Assembly: GCF_026212465.1 (NCBI RefSeq)
Contig: NC_080047.1
Location: forward strand, 39,492,422 to 39,556,421
Reading direction: 5' to 3'
Source: Amaranthus tricolor
Taxonomy: Eukaryota > Streptophyta > Magnoliopsida > Caryophyllales > Amaranthaceae
Length of the DNA: 64,000 nt
Shown here one piece after another: positions 24,137 to 35,796 of this stretch. Numbering within the stretch: the stretch's first letter is position 1; every line of letters begins with the position of its first letter. A model generated the notes under the pieces. The model did no database searches. It worked only from the letters and a program-made list of their open reading frames with translations, and was not told the DNA's origin. The position numbers and the translations under genes are program-made.

Positions 24137-24399
24137 TTAGGGTCATAATAAATAATAATGGTCTTTTAAATCTTAAAATTAACCTTATAAATCTTGAAAT
24201 TAATTAACAAAATAAAATTGGACATTTCCAATAAGATGTGTCTCAACAGTGCCTCACCCAAGATTTTGTATATTTTGGGTGTGGGGTTTGATTTTACAGC
24301 CAATATCAATAGAAAAGGGTAACGAAAGGAATGTTTATTTACACAAGCTATCGAAAGACTCTCATAAAGATATCAAATATATAGGAGTTGGTCTATTTT

Positions 24400-24850
24400 T
24401 AATTTTGACCTAAAAATGATTAATTTTAATTTAAAATGTATAATATTAAATATATATGTCATTATGACATTTTTAAAGTGATTAAATCTAATCTTAAAAT
24501 GATCAATTCAAATTTAAAATGATCAATTATATATAGAGGGATTAAATATGACATTAGAGCGTACAACTTTAAATGGATAACTAACAAGTTTATAAATGAT
24601 CAATTACAACCTTTAAAGTAATAAATTTAAAGTTTATAGTGCTAAATTAATATCATCACCTGTATAATGATCAATTATAATTTATAATCTTAAATGAGTC
24701 CATTATGACCTTATAGTGATTAATTATAATCTTAAAGTGGTCAATTCTGACCATCAAGTAACAAATTATAAATGATAGTTATAAGTATATAAAAATATCA
24801 TTTTTAATCTTAAAGGTATCATTTATGACCTTAAATTGATTAATATAGTA
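24400..24850. repeat. degenerate tandem repeat, GATCAATTATAATCTTAAAG type
   Basis: About 20 imperfect units of 20-25 bp built from a GATCAATT core and a TTAAAG core fill this stretch. Same word family as the MITE-like repeats at 18.3 and 23.1 kb. No coding capacity. Confidence 0.55.
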
Positions 24851-24885
24851 ATTATGTATTGTAAAAAAATTAAAATTGAGTTGAT

Positions 24886-25142
24886 TGTAGGAAAATAGAA
24901 AGTAGAATAAAATAAAGATATTATTTCAGAATATTATATTTTAGGAAATTAAGATATTTTTAATATTTAGAATATTAAAGTTATTTTATTTCCTAATTAT
25001 TTAGGTTTAGGTTAATATTTTGTTTCCTTATTTTAGTCCTTATTACTTGTATAAATAGAGGTAGTACCTCTTATTATTGTTCAATATAAACCAAGTATTC
25101 AAAACCCAAATCAATCTTATTTCCGCATTATGATTTTCTACA
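24886..25142 (+). repeat. 5' LTR of the deleted copia element
   Basis: 257 bp, from TGTAGGAAAATAG to TTTTCTACA. Compared with the 3' LTR it keeps about 20 extra bases (around ACCTCTTATTATTGTTCAA), so one copy has an indel. Confidence 0.85.
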
Positions 25143-25290
25143 TGGTATCAGCGTCGTAAGGTTTTTCTGGACGGAAAAATACTATCAATATTTTATCATT
25201 GATCATAATCGACCAAAATCAATCCAAATAAAAAACAAATCAAAACACAACCAATCAAACCAAATCAATAGAAAAAATCAGATCGAAAAC

Positions 25291-25965
25291 ATGATGTTTT
25301 CATTGGCAGAGGTTGCGCAAATTATCCTCCTTTTCCAACAAAGAAACCAAAAAATTGATACAAACCCAAAAATCAATAAAAAACCAGAGGTATCCGAAAA
25401 ATTTAACGGAAAAAATTACACCAAGTGGTGTAAAGAAATAGAAATTGAACTTGGCGATAAGGGGATGCTCAATCATATCACCGTCATTCCCCTGACGACC
25501 ATAACTTCACAATGGAAACAATATGATAGCAGGATTATGTCATAGATTCTCGCATGTATTAACTCCGACATTATCGACCTTGTTATTTCATTCACTACCA
25601 CTGCCCATGAATTATGGACTTGGATTCATACTCTATACGGTCCAATTTCGCTACCTCCCATGAATTGCACCATCAAGCGTGAGCTCACGAGGGGGAGTAA
25701 TATAAAAGAAGTGAATACGCAAGTCAATGGTGAAAGGGGGAGTAAAGAGAAAGATAAAAATCAAATTCCAAAAGAAGAAGGGACAAACGAACTAGAAGTA
25801 AAAATACCCAAACCCCAATCCGAAAAACACCCCGAGAAAAGTTCTCCATGGGGAGAAGTAAGCAAGGATAACCAAATCCCTGAACCCACAAACTCAGTAT
25901 CTCAAAAATCAGTAGAGAAAGAAAGACCAGATATGGAAATTAAGAGTATATTTCCAAAAAAATAA
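25291..25965 (+). pseudogene. gag-like frame of the deleted copia element
   Basis: Starts MMFSLAEVAQIILL and contains KFNGKNYTKWCKEIEIEL, the N-terminal gag block of copia elements. It has one in-frame stop (25543-25545) and continues in the same frame (LWTWIHTLYGP) into a Lys/Glu/Pro-rich tail up to 25965. No zinc knuckle is visible. Confidence 0.75.
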
Positions 25966-26245
25966 GTTTTATATGGAGGCTACTCATTTATTACCCTCGT
26001 CTAATCTTAAACTACCCAGATTGCAAACCCCCGACCCACTGACCCGCGAACTAACCCACCAACCATATCTTCTACCTATCTACCCTTTAAACAAAATCAA
26101 CTCAATTTTACCTTTGAATCCCAATTAATCCAAAAACCCAAAATCCAAATTGTTGACCCAAAACAAAAATTAAACGAACCCAACTTATTTTATGACCTTT
26201 TATCCAAAGTCAAAAAATTAAAAATCGATCAACTATGACAAATTT

Positions 26246-26370
26246 GCCGAAGAGATCATCAAATTGTCCTTTGTTAAATCAAAAGATCAACTAGCGGACT
26301 TTCTATTAAAGACGATTGGATTCGAAGAGTTAAAAATTATTGTGCAAGTTCGGATCCCGAAACCTAACTT
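26246..26370 (+). pseudogene. C-terminal RNase H remnant of copia pol
   Basis: The frame reads LSFVKSKDQLADFLLKTIG, matching the end of copia RNase H (V-x-S-x-x-Q-L-A-D-x-L-T-K), shortly before the purine tract. It shows that the element derives from a full copia ancestor by internal deletion. Confidence 0.7.
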
Positions 26371-26379
26371 GAGGGGGAG

Positions 26380-26618
26380 TATAGGAAAATAGAAAGTAGA
26401 ATAAAATAAAGATATTATTTTAGAATATTATGCTTTAGGAAATTAAGATATTTTTAATATTTAGAATGTATAAGGTTATTTTATTTCCTAATTATTTAGG
26501 TTTAGGTTAATATTTTGTTTTCTTATTTTAGTCCTTATTACTTGTATAAAAAGAGGTAGTTACAAACCAAGTATTCAAAATGCAAATCAATCTTATTTCC
26601 GCATTATGATTTTCTACA
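26380..26618 (+). repeat. 3' LTR of the deleted copia element
   Basis: 239 bp, homologous to 24886-25142. It starts TATAGG where the 5' copy has TGTAGG, and lacks a block of about 20 bp found in the 5' LTR. Confidence 0.85.
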
Positions 26619-29600
26619 CTGATTGTGCTATTCTAATTTGAGTGATTCTCACGTAAGAGTGTAAGACGATTTCTCACAAAACTTGTTGATGCTAAAACAT
26701 GTTTTTATAAGGCCTATTGGATTTTGATCCATGAGCGATATGATACTATTATCAAATAAGGCCCATCACTGGATTCAGATCCATGAGTGTTAGATAGTTT
26801 TTCACAAAAACATGAAAGAAATATAGGTAGTGGTTAATTGATGATAATTTTACTTTTTGACAACTTTTGTTAAGGTATAAGTTGATGGATAGAAATCAAA
26901 GTTGAAAATTTTTATAAATCTCAAGCAAATATAAATTATAAATAGCTTTTTGAATAGAAAATGAGACATTTGTAATAAAATTATCCAAAATAATAATAAG
27001 ATATTTGCTTTAAAACAATGATAGTAAAACAATTATGAACTTTTGCAAATTGCACCATGTATTTCCTTAAGGTCTTTTCTCATTCAAATGAAGAAACAAT
27101 ACGAATTACATACGTAATAATGTGCAAAACCCCAACAAGGAGTAGCTTTAGGGTTACTTTCCTAAATGACTTTTTAGTTCACTATTGATTTTCAGATTTT
27201 TACTTTTTAATCGGTCTAAAAATAAGGGTTTAAAAAGTAACTTATAAATTAGCTATAAATTAATTTTAAAGTCAAAACAAAAACTACTATGACTAGTATT
27301 TTAACCACGTTTTCTCTAATAAACAACGAACAATCAATAATATTTTTTTTAAACATCCCTTAATGACATTAGGGTGATGAAATACTATTTTCATTTTAGT
27401 AAATATCTTTATAACTAGCAGCCGATCCAGGAAAATAAGAAGTGATGTCAATAATTAAATTTTTTTTATGTACTATATGCGCTTTATGAGTTTTGAACCC
27501 TGGTCACCCATGTACTACTTGATTTTATTTTAGATTTAAGTGATGTCAACTCACCTCAATAACTACATGCTATATTTGTCCATATTTACAACAACTTGTT
27601 TTAACAACTAACCTAACAGCTAACAGTACGATCAATATATTGAGCAATTCAAGTCAAGCAGCACACCCTTAATTCAGGGTGAAGAGAAGAATTAAAAGAT
27701 AGAGATAGTTGTAGGGTCAAAAATCCACTACAATGTCCATTTCAAGTAAGTAAATTTCATAGTTGTCATAATTTGCAATGGCATTAGCTATGAATATGAT
27801 CTATACATTTGATCCAACGATGAATATTCCCGAGTGTCAATAACATCAACTTGTTTCTTGTCTTTGTAAGCCAACAATAACAAGAATTTCCCTGTTCTTT
27901 CACATGACACCCTCATTTCTTGGTACTTTGAGCCCTTACTATTGCCTTCATCTTTAATTTAGTCATATACCAATCTTGTTTTTCTCTACTTTTCTAAGTG
28001 TCATTCACCTACTTTTCGTGCACATTCTAGAATGTTACTCCAAAAGTCAATACCAAGGATGTCCTAAATTAAACTTCATGAAATTAATTATACATATTAT
28101 TTATTATTTATGTAAAATAATAAAACAACGTCAACATTTCAATACTATAATATTATTAAATGACTTCTACTTAGAATGGGGTTTGAAAGAAGCGAATATA
28201 AGCAACCTTACCTTTGTTAATAAAACTAAATAAAGAGGTTATTTTCGATCAACCCTTGATAACAAACGTCATATGCAACTTCACATAAATATATACAAAT
28301 TTTTCGATTAACTAATAAAATTACCACCTTTGTTTAAGACCATCAAAATCTAAATATTTTTTATGTTCTACTGTCATCTTCCTATTTGTTATTCAATATT
28401 ATTCACTAAACGCTATTAGTTTTTATTTTATTTTTAATCTATAAATTAAAATGTAGTCAAATAAGATATTGTTTGATTCGCGTCAATGTAAATTTTACTA
28501 ATATTAATTTTCTTTATAATTTTAGTAATAACCAATAAAAAATATTAACAATTAAAATTATACCTTTATTACCTTACCTTATATATCAATGTAAATTCTA
28601 AGAAGAGGAAGAGTGGGGGGACCTCCATTAAGTAAGTTGAGATGCATGTATTTTCTTTTTCATGGTAGATTTAGATAACAACACTGCATTACACTACACT
28701 AGAAGTTGGATATATAATCACTCCATGTTTGATATGTTGGGTGGATGGGAAAAGTTAAGACTCAATGGGTCGGAGTAGTTTTTCTGATGTTTAATTTGGT
28801 GGAAACTGTATAAAAATAAAAATGTTTAGAATTAAATAGTGAAAAGAATTATTAATTTTTCTTTTTTGGGAAATATTTACAAGTTTTTATGCACTGATTT
28901 ATATTGTGGAAGTTTTTCTTCTGAAAAGTTGTAATGAAACTATATTAATGCTAGGACCCAGATCCGTGAAAACGGATACGGATCCACGGATCCGGATCGG
29001 GTTCAATACCCATTGTCATCCCTAGCTAAACACACTTAGTAAAAAGGTTAATGTTGTTTAATGAATTGATATTTGAAATTGGAAAATATCAATGATTATA
29101 AAAAAAAACATTAAAGAAACTATTAAGTAAATGGATAATACAGTCTTTTTTTATCTTTCCCTTGCACATGGTTTTAAATATGGGATATAGAGGATAATGA
29201 AATGATAATTTTATTTGCTTGGGTTAAGTAGATAAGATTGCCAAGGACAAGAACATAAAAAGAGAAAAAAAAAATCCAAAATAAAAGATGGTAGAAAATT
29301 TTTTACAAAACGGTTTTAAGAATTAGCTACATGCAAAAAAAATCCTAAATATTTATTGCTCCGTTTCATATTAGTTGTAACATTAGAAAATATATCATTA
29401 TTCATTCATCATTCTTAATTTGTCATTAATCTATGAGTTAAAACATAGTTAAGTGAGATTTTGTTTGGTTTGTCTTATTCAAAAGTTAATATCAAAATTT
29501 TATAATTTTTTATTGGACTATGTGAAAAAAAAAATATTGTAAGTATTTTGGAACGGAGGAAGTATAAGGTGGTAGATGAGAAAACATTTTTACTAAATTT

Positions 29601-32600
29601 AAAAAAAAAAAAATTAGAAAAGGGTTTTAAGTTAGCTACATGCAAAAAAAAATCCAAAAGAAAATGTTAATGTAGAATATAGACTAAACCTCAAACAAAT
29701 GGGTGTGATGGATAGGAAGTCAACCAAAGATAAGAACTTTGTTATTTGTGATTAGACCTCTTAAATGGGTCAGTGAAAGATCGGTTTTTGCATCAGTTTT
29801 GTTAGTCAAAACTATTACATAAAAATAAAAATGGAAAATCAAATTAATTTGTACTCCCTAGACAATAAATTAATTTATATTTTCCATAATTAATTTGGAT
29901 TTAAATTGAAATGTAAAAAATTGAAGATTTTCCATAATTTAATTTGTATTTAAATTCAAAAATGTAAAAAACTAGGATCTCACTTTCTAAATTAGGTTAA
30001 ATATTTGTCAGAGTAAACTATGTCTTAGTAACCGTGCAACCGTAAAGAATTTAATAGGCAAACCAACAAAAAACTTAAGCCTTCTTACAAGAAACTATGT
30101 CAACTATTGGTTTAGATTGTGACTCAATGTGATCTAGATTCATAGTGAAATAAACAAAAATTGAATGATATTTACTCTAATTTGATTTTATGAAAAAATT
30201 AAACTGCTTGCCTAAACTTTTATCGCTGTTTCGATCTTATTATTTTTAGAATAAGTTTCTAATTGTTTTTTATTATAAAAAATACTTTTTACAGTATTTT
30301 TATACTATTTTAACAAAAATAAATTTTCTACACTTATGAGCTAATAATAAGATAAGAAATCTTTACCCAAAACACAAATATTAAGTGAATTACAAGTCTC
30401 AACTGAAAAAAAAAAAATCAAACACAAAATTATACCAAATCTAAATAAAGTCTGATCACAATGGAATTTAACTTTTTTTTTTTTTACCCTTTTCAAGTTG
30501 CATATTAATATTTTAAAAATTTGACCTAATAATATAAACTTAATACGTTAAGAAATTAACTCAATTAAAATTTTAAATTAATAGTTAAAGCTTCAGTATA
30601 TATTGTATATTTTATTATGACTTTTCACACAAGAGCATTTCGAGTCAGATTATAGATACATCAGATACCCTCCTTATATATGATGTTAATAATTAGAATA
30701 ACGAATGTATGAGATTTAAATCCGATACCTTTCTACTATATCAAATTGATTTTGAGGTAGTCATATTTAAAAATATGTTAAATTTCTAGATATTCTAAGA
30801 AGGAAAGAGGGTGGAAGGTAAAGGAGGACATAGGGATTGAAGATGTTTGAATTAGTACGTACAGATCTGTAGCACTTGACTTGTTATTCAACATCTTAAC
30901 TTGTCATGGTTTGCCCAATATATTTTCATAATAATTTCATTATATTGTTGATATTGTTGGTTTTTTAATTGTTTTGTTTCATCGGTTGGAATTATTAATT
31001 ATATTTTATAAATTTTTAAATGAAACGGTTTTATGGTGAAATTATTTTTATCAGATTGATTCATATAAATTTAGTATACTAAAGTAATTACTTATAATTT
31101 TAAAGTGATCAATTAAAAAAATTAATTAATTATATGGGATATTAGTTTTTAAGTCGGTTGTTTAGAAAGATATTTGGCCAAATTAAATGAGTCAATAAGT
31201 CAAAAGTCATTAAAAGGGCTAAGAAAATTAGCCATTAGAAAATCCATTTTTAGCTAACTAAAAAGTAATGTGCCAAATTTTTTTTCATGACAACTAAAAA
31301 TTTAGAGTTAAAACTAATCCAAAAGCTATTTAGGAAACAACCAATAATCTACTAGTAGGACTATTATATGGTATTCTAGTAACAATTTGACATTGTTAAA
31401 CTATATTTTCATTTAGTCTTTTAATATTAAGAAATTTGCCCATCTTTTTAGTTTGATTCCTCCCATCAAATTTTGACATCTTTTTTATTACTTTGTCATG
31501 ATCAATTTTTTTTTTTTGTTTTCATTTATATATTTAACTTATATTTTTAATTTATTTGTAAACTTCTTACACTTTACAATAAAATGGCTCATTTCGTTTC
31601 TAAAAATTTGCCCACATTAGTGTAATGACTAGTTTCAACTTATTCGTTAATATTAGTATTAGTGTAGAAACTCATGCAATATACATGTTTTTTATAATCA
31701 ACATATATAAATATATGATATTATAAAACTAGAGACAAAGATATTATGCAGTAGAAATACTTAATTTTTGACCGTTTTATGTATAAATTAACTATTTAAT
31801 TTTGGAAATTATCAACGATATATTATGCAGTATATTATATTTTTTAATTAACTCAATTTAACTATAAATAAATGCTATACAAAAATATAATAATGGTAGA
31901 AATATTGGTCAACATCAAATGTCATATTATTTTACTTTAGCCAATAAATGAGTTTCATCTGACAATCCTTTTTAATTATAACACATAAAATTTTCTAATT
32001 TTTAAATATATTTTAATAAAGTTTTTGAAACTTTCCTTTCCTCTCCCTCTTTCTTTAACTTTCGTACCATTGTTATCATCTTGCTATGTCGTTTTCATTA
32101 CCATCTTGAAATGCTTCTATTTTTCCTTAAAGATCACTCTCGTATTTTCATTTTAACACCCAAATTGTTGCTTAAAAAATTCTAAATATCGAAAATGGAA
32201 GACAGATTGTTAATTATAATTGTACTTTTTATAAGTTAAAATTCCTAATGCGATTCTCACTTCTAAATTTTATAAACTTTTAAATTTTAATTCAGAGATA
32301 AACATTAAAAAACAAAAGGAGTATTTTTTTTACCATATATGATATAATTATTCATTATTCTTGATTTACATGTAAATTTGGTAGGATAGAGAGACTAGTA
32401 CATATTCAATTTAAAAGTTAGGTTTTATTTCAGTAGGGTCAAATTAACGATTAAGGTTCTTTTATTAAGAAAATAATTCATTAACAAATTCAGAAATATA
32501 TTTTAAAATTACAATCTAAAATTAATTAAAACAATAAAAGTGTTAGATAAAATATTAAAATCACAATATAATAATCATTAGCAAAGTAAATCAAATAAGT

Positions 32601-33278
32601 GTAGTAAGAAATTAAAATAATAGACAACTTCTTTAACATATAACTAAATTTTAATATTCTGTCCAAAAAAAAACTAAATTTTAATATCAATAGTTATATG
32701 GTGCTTTCTCATAATTATATTTTAAATGTTTCTGATATTAACCAATTTGAATTAAACATGCCAAAAAAATATATATATGAGGATGTCAATTTTGTTAATA
32801 TTTCAACTCTTAGATCATAAAATATATTTTTCGGTGTAATTTAATTTGTCCTTTTTATTTAAAAATTCTTTATTTTTTTATACTAATTTATTTTAATAAA
32901 TTAATTTTTAAATTAATCCATTATTTTTATTTTTTTATGTTTTCTCTTATTTTTAAATATCTGACCGCTATAATACACTATATTAAATTTATTTATCCCG
33001 TGTTCTAAGCCAATGAGGTTAAATGATTGGTGAGATAAGCCAAGCGGTTCCATGCATCTAATTAATGATATGATCTGATTCCCATTTAATAAAAAATCAC
33101 TATTAATCAACTTACTATATAATATTAAATGATAAAGAGTCGTATTATTATTATTATTTTAGAAAATTAGGGACTTTCGATAAGACGTGTAAGATTGTTA
33201 AGAATACGAGATTTAAAATTGTAAAGTAGGCAGGCGAGTCTTAATCCTTTGAACAAACAAATTAATTAAGAAAAATAT
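26619..33278. other. long gene-poor AT-rich region
   Basis: About 6.7 kb with no frame showing a recognisable domain. Small repeat pieces are present: a degenerate Stowaway-like pair (about 29360-29562), a GGATCC-rich hAT-like remnant (28958-29022), and a piece of the GATCAATT family (31018-31130). The rest is low-complexity AT sequence. Confidence 0.55.
29360..29562. mobile_element. degenerate Stowaway-like MITE
   Basis: The left end GCTCCGTTTCATATTAGTTG and right end (reverse complement TACTTCCTCCGTTCCAAAAT) resemble the CTCCCTCCGT terminus of Stowaway elements. The pairing is imperfect, so the ends are uncertain. Confidence 0.45.
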
Positions 33279-33280
33279 TA

Positions 33281-33647
33281 CTCCCTTCGTTCTTTTTTGA
33301 TCTTCCATATTACTATAATGGGTAGTTTCAAAAGTTCTTCCACTTTAGAATACTTTCTATTTTTAGAAAGTTTTTATCCCACTTTTACCCCTTAAAACCC
33401 CCATTTTCTTTTAATGTACTTCTTTTCTTTTATTTATAATTATTTTTTCTCTTATACTTTCAATACAATCATTACTTCACACTACTATTTAATTAAAATA
33501 ATACCCACTACAATCTCATACTTCCAATACAATCATTACTTCACACTACTATTTAATTAAAATAATACCCACTACAACCCAAAGATACTATCTTCCTTAA
33601 TATGTGTGAAAAACTCAAAATGGAAGATCAAAAAAGAACGGAGGGAG
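33281..33647. mobile_element. Stowaway-like MITE with internal tandem duplication
   Basis: Ends CTCCCTTCGTTCTTTTTTGA and the inverted TCAAAAAAGAACGGAGGGAG, flanked by TA on both sides (33279-33280 and 33648-33649), as in Tc1/mariner-type Stowaway MITEs. Inside, a segment of about 60 bp (around 33458-33517) is directly repeated (33525-33580). Confidence 0.85.
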
Positions 33648-33649
33648 TA

Positions 33650-35796
33650 CAAAATAATGACGTTGCATTGTTCAATTTTTATAAACTAGTTTTAGTTAAT
33701 GCTCATACACTTATTTAAATGCACTTCTATTAAAATATAGTTATGTTTCATTTGATACTAAGAATATAGAGTAAGTTGAAAAAAATGAGAATACGAAAAT
33801 TAAATTATAATCTTACCTAAAAAAAATAATACATATTTTAACTAAAAGAAGTCCTAACTCTCAATATATTTAATTCAATTTACTTTGTGTTTGTTTATGA
33901 CACAAACAAACTCTCAATGTATTTGATAAATGAAATTATTTATTAATTTTATAAATGAGTATAAAATATATTAAGGGCTTTTATTTAAATGTGGAAAATA
34001 AACTAGATTTAGCCATTTTCATTTTGTTTATAGTAGTAGGCACATTTATTTTTACACTTAGTACTCCTATTTATCAAACATTAGTGTCTTACATCTTGTT
34101 CGAATAATAAAAAACGTATTCAATGATAAATTATGATCAATTTTAATTTAATTCCACCAAATTAAAAATGTTAAAAAATAAAATATTCTTTGAATAACAT
34201 GTAAATCAAAAATATACTTCATATTATTAGTATTAGGGGTATTCAAAATCGGATATCGGGTTGACCCGAATCCGGAAATCCGAATATCTGGTTTTTCGAA
34301 TACCTAATAACGTGATCCGGTTCCGACCTGGATTAAATCGGGTCAGATCTGGATTTTCGGTTTTATTAGAATGTTTTTTATTATATATTTTTTGTCTTTT
34401 TATTCAACCATGAGTTTATTTATCTCTATTTTTATTTATTTTTATATAAAATTCAAATACTAACTTTCTAAAAATATTTAGCTTAATTAGTCATAAAAGA
34501 CAAATTAAGAAAATTAAAAATAACATTATTTCACATTGGTTTAAGTAAGAACAATTATTAAAAAAAAAAAATTTTGAGAAAAAAATTATATTAAGATTCA
34601 ACCCAAAGTTAGTTTAATAGAAACCATCATCATTTTATTTACGAAAAAAGTAAAATAAATAAATAAATAAACCTGATACCGAATATCCGATTTCAAAAAA
34701 TGTGACTCAGATCCGATTTGAAACCAGGTATCCAATCCAATTTTTCTAATTTGTGAAAATCAGGTAAATTATCCGATTTTTGAAAACCTATATCCAATCG
34801 AATTATCCGGTTAGAAATTGGAGTAATATTTAATGTGTTTAATTTACATAATTCACTCGACCCCACTTACGGCGGCACAATACGGGCACGTTTATGTCAA
34901 GACGGAGCGATAACTATTTACTTATTGATGGAGAATTGGAGATGGATGCATTTAGAAAATTCTAAAAGCTATTTTGTTAAGACTAGCATTCAACAAGGGA
35001 AGACTACCAGCATACAACAACGAACAAGAGTGTGAAGCAAAGTAATCAACATCAGTGTCCAGTTCTTTTTTTCTAGCTGATCAGCTATCTTCTTAGCACT
35101 AAAAAAAGAGGAAGAAGCTGCTGAATGATAGAGAAATCTAAGAGATGGGAATTAAGAAGAAGATGAATCCATGCTTTGTCGGCCATTAAAGCTTCAACCA
35201 AGAGCTCTCATCCTTTCCCACAATCTGTCTTAAGATATTTCACCATTATTTTTCAAAACAGTCAATTTTTTTTTCACTTATTTTTTTAGTTCTTTTTTTC
35301 AACCCATTTATTAATCTTTTTCTTTTAAAGCATTTGTTTCCTTGGGTAGGATCACAGAAAAGAGCATTCATTTTATTTTGAGTGTCTTTGCTTCAAAAGG
35401 GTACCATTCACCTTGGAAAATGAAGTAACCTTTTATCTTTTCATTTCTTTTTATCTTTTTCAGCTCCAATTTTGCCTTTTTCATTAATGATCCCCACAAA
35501 TCTTGGGAAAAGCTTAACTGGGTATGTTTTCCTTATTGTGTTTGATCATGGGTTTTTGTAGTAGCACTATATTTCTTCCTTATACAAGCTTTTTGATTGA
35601 ATTTCTTGGGTTTCAGATTTTGGAATCCCCAATTTCTCCTTTACCGACTATTCCTTGTTCTTGAATTTCTAATGGGTTTTCAATATGTTTGATGAAAGTT
35701 CTAAAAGAAGTTCTTTAGTCCATTTAGAGTAATGGAAGGAAACTTGTTATGCTATCTACAATTGTAGTTTTAAAGGGTTGTTAGTAATTTGTTACA
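33650..35796. other. intergenic and promoter side of the LRR-RLK gene
   Basis: Contains a possible hAT-like element starting near 34236 (TAGGGGTATTCAAAATCGG) with many ATCCGG/CCGGAT words up to about 34812, but no convincing right end. From about 35040 to 35796 the sequence is CT- and T-rich, consistent with the 5' UTR and promoter of the receptor kinase gene. Confidence 0.45.

Larger units (their letters stand above)
24886..26618 (+). mobile_element. internally deleted Ty1/copia element with both LTRs
   Basis: 5' LTR 24886-25142 and 3' LTR 26380-26618 are clearly homologous. A primer site (TGGTATCAGCGTC) follows the 5' LTR at 25143, and a purine tract GAGGGGGAG precedes the 3' LTR. The 5 bp flanks TTGAT and CTGAT differ at one base. 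The interior is only about 1.2 kb: a gag-like frame at the left and a C-terminal RNase H remnant at the right, with protease, integrase and RT missing. It is therefore non-autonomous. Confidence 0.88.

Noticed and set aside
28958..29022. GGATCC-rich patch ending TCATCCCTAG, like a hAT MITE end
   Set aside because: Only one possible end, very short, and no target duplication.
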